From contig BFEA01000359.1 of assembly GCA_003427395.1 (NCBI GenBank), positions 958,973 through 996,599 of the forward strand: a stretch of 37,627 nt of DNA, read 5' to 3'. Below, one piece after another: positions 29,791 to 37,627 of this stretch. The position numbers and the translations under genes were made by a program. The stretch comes from Chara braunii. Its lineage: Eukaryota; Streptophyta; Charophyceae; Charales; Characeae. Positions within the stretch are counted from its first letter, which is position 1; each line of letters opens with the position of its first letter. Below the pieces are notes generated by a model. That model was not told where the DNA came from and ran no database searches. It saw only the letters and a program-made list of their open reading frames with translations.

Positions 29791-31607
29791 TCTGGATGTT
29801 TAACTTCGAGTTGGAACGGATTCCTGGAAGCAAGAACCGGGCGGACGGGCTGAGTCGTATCAACTGGGATGGTAAAAAAGGAGAGGCAGTGGAGAATACG
29901 CCCCCAGTTGATGGATTTTTGGATCAAGAGGAAGATGTTCGTCTTCACATTAACAAGTGGTCGCCGCGAGTGCCCAGTTGTGTGGGCCATCCTATCTGGC
30001 AAACGCCATGCGAGTATGAACGGAAGGCAAAGCTAGTCCTTAAGCCTTTTGAGGAGGAGGATCCCTGGGGTGGTAAAGATGTTCAGTGGATGATGGAGTT
30101 GGCGTTGGCTCGATCGCATAACTTAGTAGAAGATATGAGGGCAATAGAGGAAGGGTCAGACCAGGTAGAAAGGCATGAGGAATTGATGGGGGGGATGTAT
30201 CTCCTCGTCAACATGCTACTGCAGGAAAGCCTCGATCAAGCAGGCTCGTTGAATCCGGCGGGGAATGAGGACGAGGTGCCCGAGAGCCATGACGACGAGT
30301 TTGAAGAAGGTGAGATCAAAGAGGCCTTTCGTGCAGAGGAGTATGAAGGAATCTACCTGGAGTTGGGACTCCTTCTGTCATGCGAAGTACGGCTTAGGGA
30401 TGCGAGCGATAAGGCTCAGAGGATGATGCAGCGCTACTTAGTGCGAGATGGCCATCTTTTCGTGAGGAGAGAAGTGAGGAATCCCAGGAGAGTTGTCTGC
30501 GGTAGAAATCGTCAGATTGACGTCATGGCAGCACTTCATGATGGCATTGCAGGAGGACATCGAGGGGTACAAGCCACATATGCCAAAATAAGTGAGCTGT
30601 ACTACTGGGATGGAATGATGGACATGATTGGGAAGTTCTGCCGATCTTGTGTGCCCTGCTAGGAGAGATCCCGTTTGAGGCAAGGAGAGCCGCTACATCC
30701 AAGGTTAGAGCGAGAGGTGGGGGCTGTAGTGCATCTCGATCTACTTTTCATGCCGCTTGGGGATCAGGGCTATAACTATATCTTCGATGGGCGCGATAAC
30801 CTGTCTGGCTTCGTAGACGGACGGACCATTCGTACAAAGACTGGGCCAGTCTTGGTTAGCTGCATCGAGGAGTACTACCTGCGTTATCTTTTCGTCAGGG
30901 AGTTCGTAATGGACAGGGGATCGGAGTTTACTTGCCAGGAGGTGCAAGAACTGCTATCAAGGTATGGTGTAGTAGCCAACTACACCACGGCCGCGCACCC
31001 CCAGGCAAACGCGCCAGTAGAAAGAGGGCATAGTACCATTACGGACCTCCTGGCTAAGTGGACCGAAGGTAGGCCTAATCAATGGCCAAGGTACCTAAGG
31101 GCGACATTCTTTGTCGATAACATTACAATGAAAAGATCCACCAAGTAGGGACCGGCGACGTTGTGGTATGGAAGGCATGCCACCTTCCCAATTGAGAGCT
31201 TTCTTAAGACCTGGAGGCGCCAGGATCTGGAAGTCCATTTGTCTTTTGAAGAGTTACTCGATATTCGGGCGCGTCAGGTGGGGGCGATAGAGGAAAGAAT
31301 CCAGGAGGCGTCCAATCAAGTGGAGAGGAGCCGCATGGATGATAAGGCTCGCTGGGATCAGTCAGCGCGCGTGAGGAAAGTACCTTTGTCAATCGGGGAC
31401 GTCGTACTCCTATACGATTCATCATTGGAGAAGCAATGGTCCAGGAAGCTCGACAAGAGGTGGTTAGGTCCCTACTGGATCCTGCGGTGTGGAGATTTTG
31501 GAGTGTACCAGATTGAAGAATTGAATGGGACTGAATGGAAGGACTGGGTATCTGGAACGCGGTTGAAGAAATTTGTGGCGAGAGGAGAGGTGAGAGAGAT
31601 GATCTGA
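29778..31607 (+). pseudogene. pol: Integrase (DD35E) with GPY/F module, no chromodomain
   Basis: The frame starts with the end of RNase H (RIPGSKNRADGLSR). An ~230-residue acidic linker follows, then the H2C2 finger (HDGIAGGH..., CRSCVPC ending at TAG 30660, where Gln is expected). The catalytic triad is intact: D in VVHLDLLF, D in VMDRGSEF and E in APVERGH, with 35 residues between the last two. TAG 31146 is the only other internal stop. RKLDKRWLGPYWILR is the GPY/F motif. The frame ends at TGA 31605-31607 with no chromodomain, which separates this element from the chromovirus at 9-12 kb. It would insert the cDNA. Confidence 0.88.
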
Positions 31608-31689
31608 CTTCCCTTATAGTAGAAGCGATAGGATGTGTAGGTCAGATAGGTTGCATGCTGCATGAGTATGGTCTGGTTTGAGCTTGCTT

Positions 31690-31750
31690 TGATTATCACC
31701 TGTTTGCTTACCCCAATGTGTGTCTGTTGTCTCCTTCGCCTGTTGTGCAG
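31690..31750 (+). promoter_or_regulatory. Candidate 3' splice site before the post-pol ORF
   Basis: A pyrimidine-rich stretch (about 31695-31745, with TTGCTTACCCC and TTGTCTCCTTCGCC) ends in TTGTGCAG (CAG 31748-31750), and an ATG follows 10 nt later. A TTTGATTAT at about 31688 could serve as branch region. The position, between pol stop and the next ORF, is where a subgenomic env-type mRNA would be spliced. Inferred from sequence only. Confidence 0.5.
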
Positions 31751-31760
31751 GATTGACTTT

Positions 31761-34454
31761 ATGAAGACAGCCATGCCAAGAGGAGGGAAGGGGACACGGC
31801 CGCCACGAAGGCCGTTGGGGGCATCAGGAAGATATGAGCGGCATGGGCCTCGCCATCGAGAGAGTACTCCAGTATACGATGATGGGGACATCGAGTTATT
31901 CCTGGACAGTTTCTGGGACCATGCCAGGCGTACGGGCTGGACCGTGGCCCAGGCGATTGAGAGATTGAGGGGAGCCGGCATTGCCCGGATCCGTAGGGAG
32001 GCAACGACGAGGCAGGAGGTGGAGATGAGGATGCAAGAGCTACGACCCTCGTCTGTGGGACCTGATGGAAGACCGATTCGCCTAGAGATAGGAAATGCGG
32101 CGGACTTTATCCCCGCCTTCGAGTAGTTCATGCAGGGGCAGGGTACACCGAGAGATGACTGGGCGAGGATGCTACCCCTTTGGACCAGAAAGGCGGAGAG
32201 GCCACTGGCTAGGCAGATCAGAGATATGACCCGGGATTGGGATAGTTGCAGGGCACACTTGAGAGAGGCCTTTCGACGGCCAGAGTCGCCTCAGCCCCGA
32301 GTTGAGAGGCGCCAGAGGAGCAGGAGGCAGAGGGACCCTGAACCCTGTGAGGCGAGGCCATCCCGAGGGGGACGGAAAACCCTAGCCAGGAAAGAAGAGG
32401 AGCCGGAGCCGGAGGATGAGGAGCGAGGGGCGTATCCTGAGTGTGGACTGGGACCAGTGGAGTTCCGTCGTTTTACCGAGGGTGGATTAAGGAGGTCGCC
32501 AGTGCGCACCCAAGAGGAGGCGCCGGCATCTGAGGGGCCATTGAGAGAGTTGGAGGTGCATCTGGACGTCTCTCGATGGGGAGCGTCGCCTCGAGGTGAG
32601 GAGCGTGAAGGATAGGCTGAGGAGGTGCCACGAGAGGAGGTGCCACGTGAGGAGGTGCCACGAGAGGAGGTGCCACGTGAGGAGGTGCCACGAGAGGAGG
32701 TCCTGGATACTCAGCGAAAGAGAGGGCTGGGTGATGAGGGGAGACGTGCAGGGAAGGAAGTAATAGAGGTTGGAAAGGACACGCCCCCTCGGACGCCAGC
32801 GGTAGGTTTGAGACTCGGGGATACACTAGGGAGCACTCGCCAGGAAGAAGGGGGGTTGCAGAGGGAGGAGGCCCCTTTGCCTTCATCAGAAAAGGCTCCT
32901 TCGCCAGAGAGAAGAGCAGAAAGGAGGAGAGAGACCGCAGCTGTAAGGAGAGAAGCCTTGGCCCTGATTGACAGACACCTAGCAGCTCATGCCCTGGAGC
33001 ACCCAGACCTGGAGGAGCCAGCACCTGCAGAGCCGCGCCAGGAGCCGTGCCAGCCCGAGAAGGAGGTGGAGGCAGAGATCCCGAAGAGGGTCGACCTCCG
33101 CACGAGGGAGAGGGCGCCGACTGGAGAAACGGCTGAAGAAAAGAGAGCGCGAAGAAGCAGGAGGATAGAAGAGATATGGCAAGAGAGACAGAGGTTGGAG
33201 GCAGCGGGGGCACTTTCGGAGCAGCAGCAGGAAAAGCAGAAATTGGAGGCAGAAGGGACACTTCCGGATCAGCCACCCAACGCGCCACCTAAGGCCCCTG
33301 AAATCCCAGAGATGTGGAGAGACTTCTGGGAGCAAAGGGGAGAGGAGCTTCCATCGCCAACAAGAGTCGGATTCGGGGTAGCAAGGAAGGCAGAGGAGAG
33401 GCTGGATCGCAAGATCAGATTCTTAACCAAGACAACGTTTGACCGGTACTTGTTGCTGGAGAGCGATCTGGCAGGAAAGAAGATGAAGGTCGAGAGCCAT
33501 GGGCTACGTTTGGAGACGATGGAGGTAGAGATCCAGGAGCTCGGGACTCTAGTGGCTAGTCAGGCTGCCATTATTGAGGGCTTGAGGCAGCAGCTTCGAG
33601 GGGGAGCGGACAAGGCCGAGAGCAACCGACAGGGGGAGCAGAGGCAGCCAGGACAGGGCTCGCCAGGACAACCATCTGCAGCGGAGCCCTGCCAGGAGCC
33701 ACCTATGGGGAAAGTTATCCTGGAACCAGAGGAGGCGAGAGCCCAGAGGGAGGAAGAGAGAGAGGCCTTCGAGTTCAGAGCCCCTACGTAACTCGCGACA
33801 CTACCTATAGTAGCGGCAAACCCAGTCATGCCATTGGCAGTTGAGGAGGGACTACCACCATCTAGCAGTGAGCCAGCTCAAGGCTCAGCAGAGGGGTCCA
33901 TGGACGTGCTCCTGGAGGCAGTGCATACTATGCAGGAGGAGGCGAGTTTGTTTTCACCTGAGCAGAGAATAGAGGAGCCTCTTGGGAGAGAGATGGGGAT
34001 TGAGACAGAGGGTGCCATCGAGGCCAGGCCCCAGAGATTGGACACGCCTGAGTATCGGCCAGAGGGGATTGAGGATCGACCAAGGCCGAGTACCAAGGAG
34101 ATGGAGACAGGAGGGGAGCCTTTGGATATGCCTCAGAGTCATGAGTTGAGCAGGGAGGCCAGTGAAGCGCCATCATCGCCAGGATCTTAAAGAGGGAAGA
34201 AGAAATCTAGGAAGTGGTTTGATACGTCCTGCTTCTTCTGCACGAAGGAGGGTCATCGAGCCTTGCAGTGTCCTAAATTTTTAAAGGACAAGGCTGAAGG
34301 AAAAGTTACAGAGGAGGATGGCAGGATGTATGATAGACAGGGCAGGTGAGTGGAAAGGTCAGCAGATGGGGGTAGGGCTCAACTGTATAAGCAAAATGAG
34401 GAGGAGATGAGTGAGTGGGACTGGTTTGCCTATATGATTGGTTGTTGTACATAG
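31761..34454 (+). pseudogene. Post-pol ORF with Gag-like ending (CCHC) and coiled coil
   Basis: From ATG 31761 one frame runs about 897 codons to TAG 34452-34454, broken by TAG 32124, TAG 32613, TAA 33789, TAA 34188 and TGA 34347, with no frameshift. The N-terminal ~200 residues are a compact domain (DIELFLDSFWDHARRTGWT, RLEIGNAADFIPAFE, TLPLWTRK-like). A Glu/Arg-rich middle carries five EEVPR repeats, then a likely coiled coil (about 33430-33600) and a perfect C-x2-C-x4-H-x4-C knuckle at 34230-34271 (CFFCTKEGHRALQC). There is no signal peptide or membrane segment, so it is not a classical envelope. The order globular domain, coiled coil, zinc knuckle suggests a second Gag-like nucleic-acid-binding protein. 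I recall similar proteins from Chara. Function unknown. Confidence 0.7.
32619..32702 (+). repeat. 15-bp coding minisatellite (EEVPR x5)
   Basis: GAGGAGGTGCCACGW is repeated five times in register from 32619 to 32693, with a partial sixth. The last base alternates A, T, A, T, A, both giving Arg, so the array grew by 30-bp steps. It lies in the charged linker of the post-pol ORF. Confidence 0.9.
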
Positions 34455-35098
34455 GACCTGAGCTTAGGATTAGATGACATCATTTAGGCTTAGATGTTCA
34501 CCTGCATCTGATAGATGGTTTGGATTTGGACTTCTACTGAGGTTGTCATCTTGAGGGTCAGGACGTGATGAATGGGGCGTGTACATATCTGGGTGGCCTA
34601 CACCCTGACCTTTGAGAGACAAACCCAGCATGTAGTCTGAGGGTAGTACTAGTGTGAGTTGGATTTGTTTGAGACGAGTGAGCTATGGTTTTGACATATT
34701 TGTGTGAAGGGCATTTTTATCCCTGAGTGTATATTAAATCAAGATTTTTCATCGAAAAACTATTTTTTGTGTATGACGATCACTCTCACACTCACATGTG
34801 TGCTTCTTACTCCGATGGATGATGGTTTTGTGTGAGAGGTGTTTAGGGTGCATCTCATGTTAATGAATGTGAGTTATGTAAAATTGTCTACTCTTCGGTA
34901 TACTAGTGCGGCCTGCTCACGGGCAGGTAATAGGGCAGAGTATAAGGAGAGGGAGTGCAGTCTGTTTGTGAATAATCGTAAGGATCCTAAGGGATTTATG
35001 GATCTTTGAGACCCGAATGTTTAATCATGCTGGAGGTTGATTGCTTAAGCTGTGACGAGGACCCATAAGATGGTCTCTCAATGATGGTTGTTCCATAA
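34455..35098. other. Non-coding, downstream of post-pol ORF
   Basis: AT-rich sequence with TG-rich stretches. I see no gene, RNA or repeat. It is probably 3' untranslated region of the large element. Confidence 0.4.
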
Positions 35099-35265
35099 TG
35101 AGACCCCCTTGGTTTTTGGAAAAGGGGGGGATGTCTGGCTTTATGATGAGACCCCTCGTGATTTGTTGGAGAGGGGGTGTTTTGTTTTGTGATGGAATCC
35201 CCTTGGATTTTGGAAAAAGGGGTGGTTTTGGGCTGTTGGAAGACTCACCCCTAAAGGTGGGTGGA
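35099..35265 (+). repeat. Three ~46-bp purine-tract repeats forming paired hairpins
   Basis: Each unit has a pyrimidine run, a T/G-rich loop and a purine run: CCCCCTT/AAGGGGG (about 35104-35128), CCCCTC/GAGGGG (about 35152-35176) and CCCCTT/AAGGGG (about 35199-35222). A fourth hairpin, CACCC/GGGTG, follows at about 35247-35263. Purine runs such as GGAAAAGGGGGGG before ATGTCTGG (35118-35130) resemble polypurine tracts, the plus-strand primers of LTR elements. No LTR matching the 5' side begins here, however. Confidence 0.6.
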
Positions 35266-36361
35266 CTGATTAATGACATGGTGAGTAGTCTGATGAGTGA
35301 TAAAGTCTGACGAAAAGGGCCACGTTTATTTGAAGTGTTTGAGGGGGTTGTAATGGATACAGGGCGAGAGATGTCTCAGAATGAGTGACTGCTGGCTCTG
35401 ATCAAGTCAGGGGTCACGGCCTTGTGGACCTAGTGATGGTTATGTTTATGATTTGTGCGAAGGATGCCATGCCTTTTGAGGGAGAGCTGGTAAATGCCTT
35501 CAGGCCCCTGCGTAACCTCGCAGTAGGCCCGTGATCTTTCTTTTGAGACGTCTTGTTTAACCACTTGTGTTAGTTCTAAGACTTATTGAAGGAAGGCCAA
35601 GCTAGCGAAAAAAGAAGTTTAGCGCCACTAGGGTGCAACCCAGTGGATGGCTGCTAGCCGGTGCAACCTGGCTGTGGGAGTGCGAAGTAAGAGTTTACGG
35701 GGAGTTGCCCGCCCCAGGGAAATTGCTTCGCGGGGTAAGAGTCAAGTCTTTTTTGAAACCCTGATTTGGATGGTTATCAGGGGAAAGTTCATCGTTGCGC
35801 AACCAGCGAGGGTGTTGCTGCTAGATAATAACGCGGTGGGCCGTAGTCCGGGTCTGATCAGCCAGGCTATGGTGGGCCAAGATGGAGACCTAAGCTTTCT
35901 GTACTAGACTGCAGAAAGAACCGAGTGGAGATTATGTATATATACACATGTGTGTTTGATTGTGAGGAACTTTTCGGGAAGGAAGATGAGCGTGCCTTTA
36001 AAGGTCTCGGTTAGGGCCCTCGTCCCTAGTTTTAGCCAGGACTAGGGACACCCAACGAGAAGCCGAAGATTGTCTAGGGCCGGGGTGAGAGGATGATTGG
36101 GAAGGCCTTTGAAACTTATGCTGTCAGTATCCTATTGACCGCGGCAACGGGGACCCGGATTGGAACCCTGGCAGCATATAGTTGCAGAGGCATGATTTGA
36201 TGGAAGCCTCCGCCTTGGGTCTGTCGGCTAATCGGATTGGTCCCATTTTTCGTCAACATTTTGGGTGATCTGATAGTCTTTCGATTTTGCGAAGCGACGA
36301 GGGGGTCGCTTAATATGGTCCGGTAAGCGATGGGAACGTCGCTTATTATGGTCCGGTAAGC
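35266..36361. other. Non-coding 3' region with local hairpins
   Basis: Perfect or near-perfect hairpins: CCACT-A-GGG/CCC-AGTGG (35625-35646) and GTCCCTAG/CTAGGGAC (36022-36049). A ~36-bp tandem duplication (TCGCTTAWTATGGTCCGGTA, about 36307 and 36342) contains TCGCTT/AAGCGA and abuts the direct repeat at 36362. The purine-rich GCGAAGCGACGAGGGGG (about 36288-36306) is a possible polypurine tract. No ORF of note. Confidence 0.45.
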
Positions 36362-37627
36362 TATCGGTGCGGATACCCTTACACGGGTACTCGCACTGGG
36401 TTTTTGCAGTTGACAGAGAAATGGGTCGATTCATAATTAATGGGAAGGGCCCGCGAGTCGCAAGGGTCAGCGGGTTAAAGGTTCGACGGTAACACCTAGA
36501 AAGTAGAGAGTGTGGGGACGCGCAGTATTGAGGCGCGCGTGATTTTTCTCCATTTTGATCGCAATAGAAGGCACGGCGTGGTTGTTCGCCGACGAGCTCT
36601 ATCATAACATGTCATTTTTGTTTTGATTAAACTAATTAAACCATGAGCGTTTTTTCTTTGGTTTTGCGTGGTACGCTGGACGGTTTAGTAAGCCGGTGTG
36701 GACTTACGTGGAAATCGAGATGATGGGACCTGATAGATTTGGCTAAGGACGGGTAAACGCGGCGAGGGCGGTAGGCCGACGTGCGTGAGTTTGGGTGGTC
36801 CTCTGTGCAAGTGCGGGCCGGGAAGTGGCATAGGGGGTTTCCTTGGCCCCAAGGGTCGTGCGCTACCTCTTTATAGGGTGAGTCACGCCTGCTGGTATCA
36901 GGCTTGGGCTTAGCCCTATAGGTTACAGCATCGGACTGGTACGCAGCAGACGCAGGGATCGAGGCCAACAATATGCGGCAAGGGAGCGGAGGAGCGTGGC
37001 GAAAAGGCTTGAGGGGTTGATGGGCCTGTGGGACTATCCCCCTCGTCTTTTGCTGCCACGGGGCCAAGTGTGGGGCCGACGGGCAGGCTAGGAGGGGTGC
37101 CGTGGTCCCTGTCCGGCTAGCGCCCGCTTATATATATATATATTATTTCTAATTTTATTTAGTTATTATTAGTATCGCGCCCGTATGTGGACGAGGAAAC
37201 ACGGCAGGTGCACACCATTCGACTGTTGAAATGAAGGTCTTAGTTCGGAGCCATGTAACGAAACCTGACGAGTAGAACCGAATAATTTGAATTGCCTGAG
37301 GCCGGTCGCCTCCGCGGCCCCGGCTGTGTCCTTCGGGACATCCGTTAAAATTGAAACGATACATAGAAGATTAGCATGGCCCCTGCGCAAGGACGATTCG
37401 CAGAAGTTTGGGGAGTGGATCTAGCGTCGATCTGTGCCAGATACCGGTGGGGCCAGGCAAGTAAGAGTCAACAGGGCCTTTCGGATCAGTTGAGGCTGAT
37501 CTGGCCCCGAAGAGCCGCAGGGTGCCGCTGCAAAGGAGTTTTGGGGCCGCCTCTTCGTCAGACCGGCATGCGCGAAAGCGGGTAGAGTCGGTGTGGGGCG
37601 ACGGGCGAATAGAAAAGGGCCGGGTGG
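36362..37627 (+). repeat. Direct repeat copy 2: putative start of 3' LTR, cut by window end
   Basis: Same-orientation partner of 16953-18203; positions are offset by 19409 at the left edge. It includes the same TATATATATATATA stretch (about 37130), the same U6-like sequence and long antisense open frames that also exist in copy 1 because the DNA is conserved. The copy runs off the window, so its true length and the 3' flank cannot be seen. Confidence 0.6.
37328..37396 (+). ncRNA. U6 snRNA-like sequence in the direct repeat (copy 2)
   Basis: The 5' stem-loop GTCC-TTCG-GGAC is intact here, followed by ATCCGTTAAAATTG, then ACATAGA (ACAGAGA box with one change), GATTAGCATGGCCCC and TGCGCAAGGACGA. 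Downstream, TTCGCAGAAGTTTGGGGAGTGG may be a diverged remnant of the U6 3' half. No Pol III TATA box lies at the required distance. It lies on the coding strand of the retroelement. Confidence 0.78.

Noticed and set aside
25107-34454. A variant genetic code (UAG or UAA read as Gln), as in some green algae
   Set aside because: TGA and TAA also interrupt frames, CAG is common in the same ORFs, the LINE and chromovirus copies are broken too, and frameshifts occur. Decay of dead transposons explains it better.
35290-35316. Possible second hammerhead (CTGATGAG ... CGAAAA)
   Set aside because: Helix II pairs at only two or three positions with a mismatch, and no helix III or NUH cleavage triplet follows.
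36228-37067. Conserved antisense ORFs in both copies of the direct repeat (also 16924-17654)
   Set aside because: They are open in both copies because the DNA is about 95% identical. No domain, no start context, and indels change the frame ends between copies.

Overview
The window looks like a repeat-dense intergenic stretch of a plant-lineage nuclear genome. I recognise no host protein-coding gene. It holds two Ty3/gypsy retrotransposon bodies, a LINE remnant, U6 snRNA-derived pieces, several small inverted-repeat elements and many tandem repeats. From memory, the gag and the post-pol protein of the second Ty3/gypsy element resemble proteins I associate with the charophyte alga Chara. That is recollection, not a search result. 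A tRNA-Asp-type primer site, a chromodomain integrase and single Ns in the assembly also fit a large streptophyte genome.

Layout. 1-5200: a segment bracketed by ~145-bp arms in inverted orientation (75-213 and 5043-5195). It contains a minus-strand LINE ORF2 tail with in-frame stops (650-2110), a 256-bp-arm near-perfect hairpin (2496-3026) and a ~0.6-kb tandem duplication (3849-5020). 5400-5700: a U6 retropseudogene with 10-bp target-site duplications and, on the same strand, a candidate hammerhead ribozyme. 5800-9130: a cluster of MITE- and SINE-like elements and simple repeats, ending with a TA-flanked inverted-repeat element that abuts the next feature. 9138-12113: the decayed pol of a chromovirus (RT, RNase H, integrase, chromodomain), without gag or protease. 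12114-16950: non-coding repeats and a tRNA-Asp-type primer-site-like sequence.

16953-37627: probably one very large Ty3/gypsy element. A ~1.25-kb segment carrying a U6-like sequence occurs in direct orientation at 16953-18203 and again from 36362 to the window end, about 95% identical over the part compared by eye. Between them, in order, lie a repeat-rich tract, a CA end plus tRNA-Asp-type primer site (24763-24784), gag with a CCHC knuckle, protease, RT/RNase H and DD35E integrase. A further long reading frame follows (31761-34454) with its own CCHC knuckle and coiled coil. If the two direct repeats are the LTR starts, the 5' LTR is about 7.8 kb and the whole element about 27 kb.

Three things stand out in the large element. 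(1) Protease and RT lie in different frames, joined at a TTTTTTA heptamer in exactly the phase needed for -1 frameshifting, followed by a GC-rich stem. (2) The post-pol ORF is preceded by a polypyrimidine tract and CAG, suggesting a spliced subgenomic mRNA. (3) The 5' region has an array of about a dozen hairpins in which the apical sequence is conserved while the stems change on both sides and stay paired. A smaller set of paired hairpins lies near the 3' end. The present copy is not functional: its ORFs carry about fifteen in-frame stops and one 2-bp net deletion.
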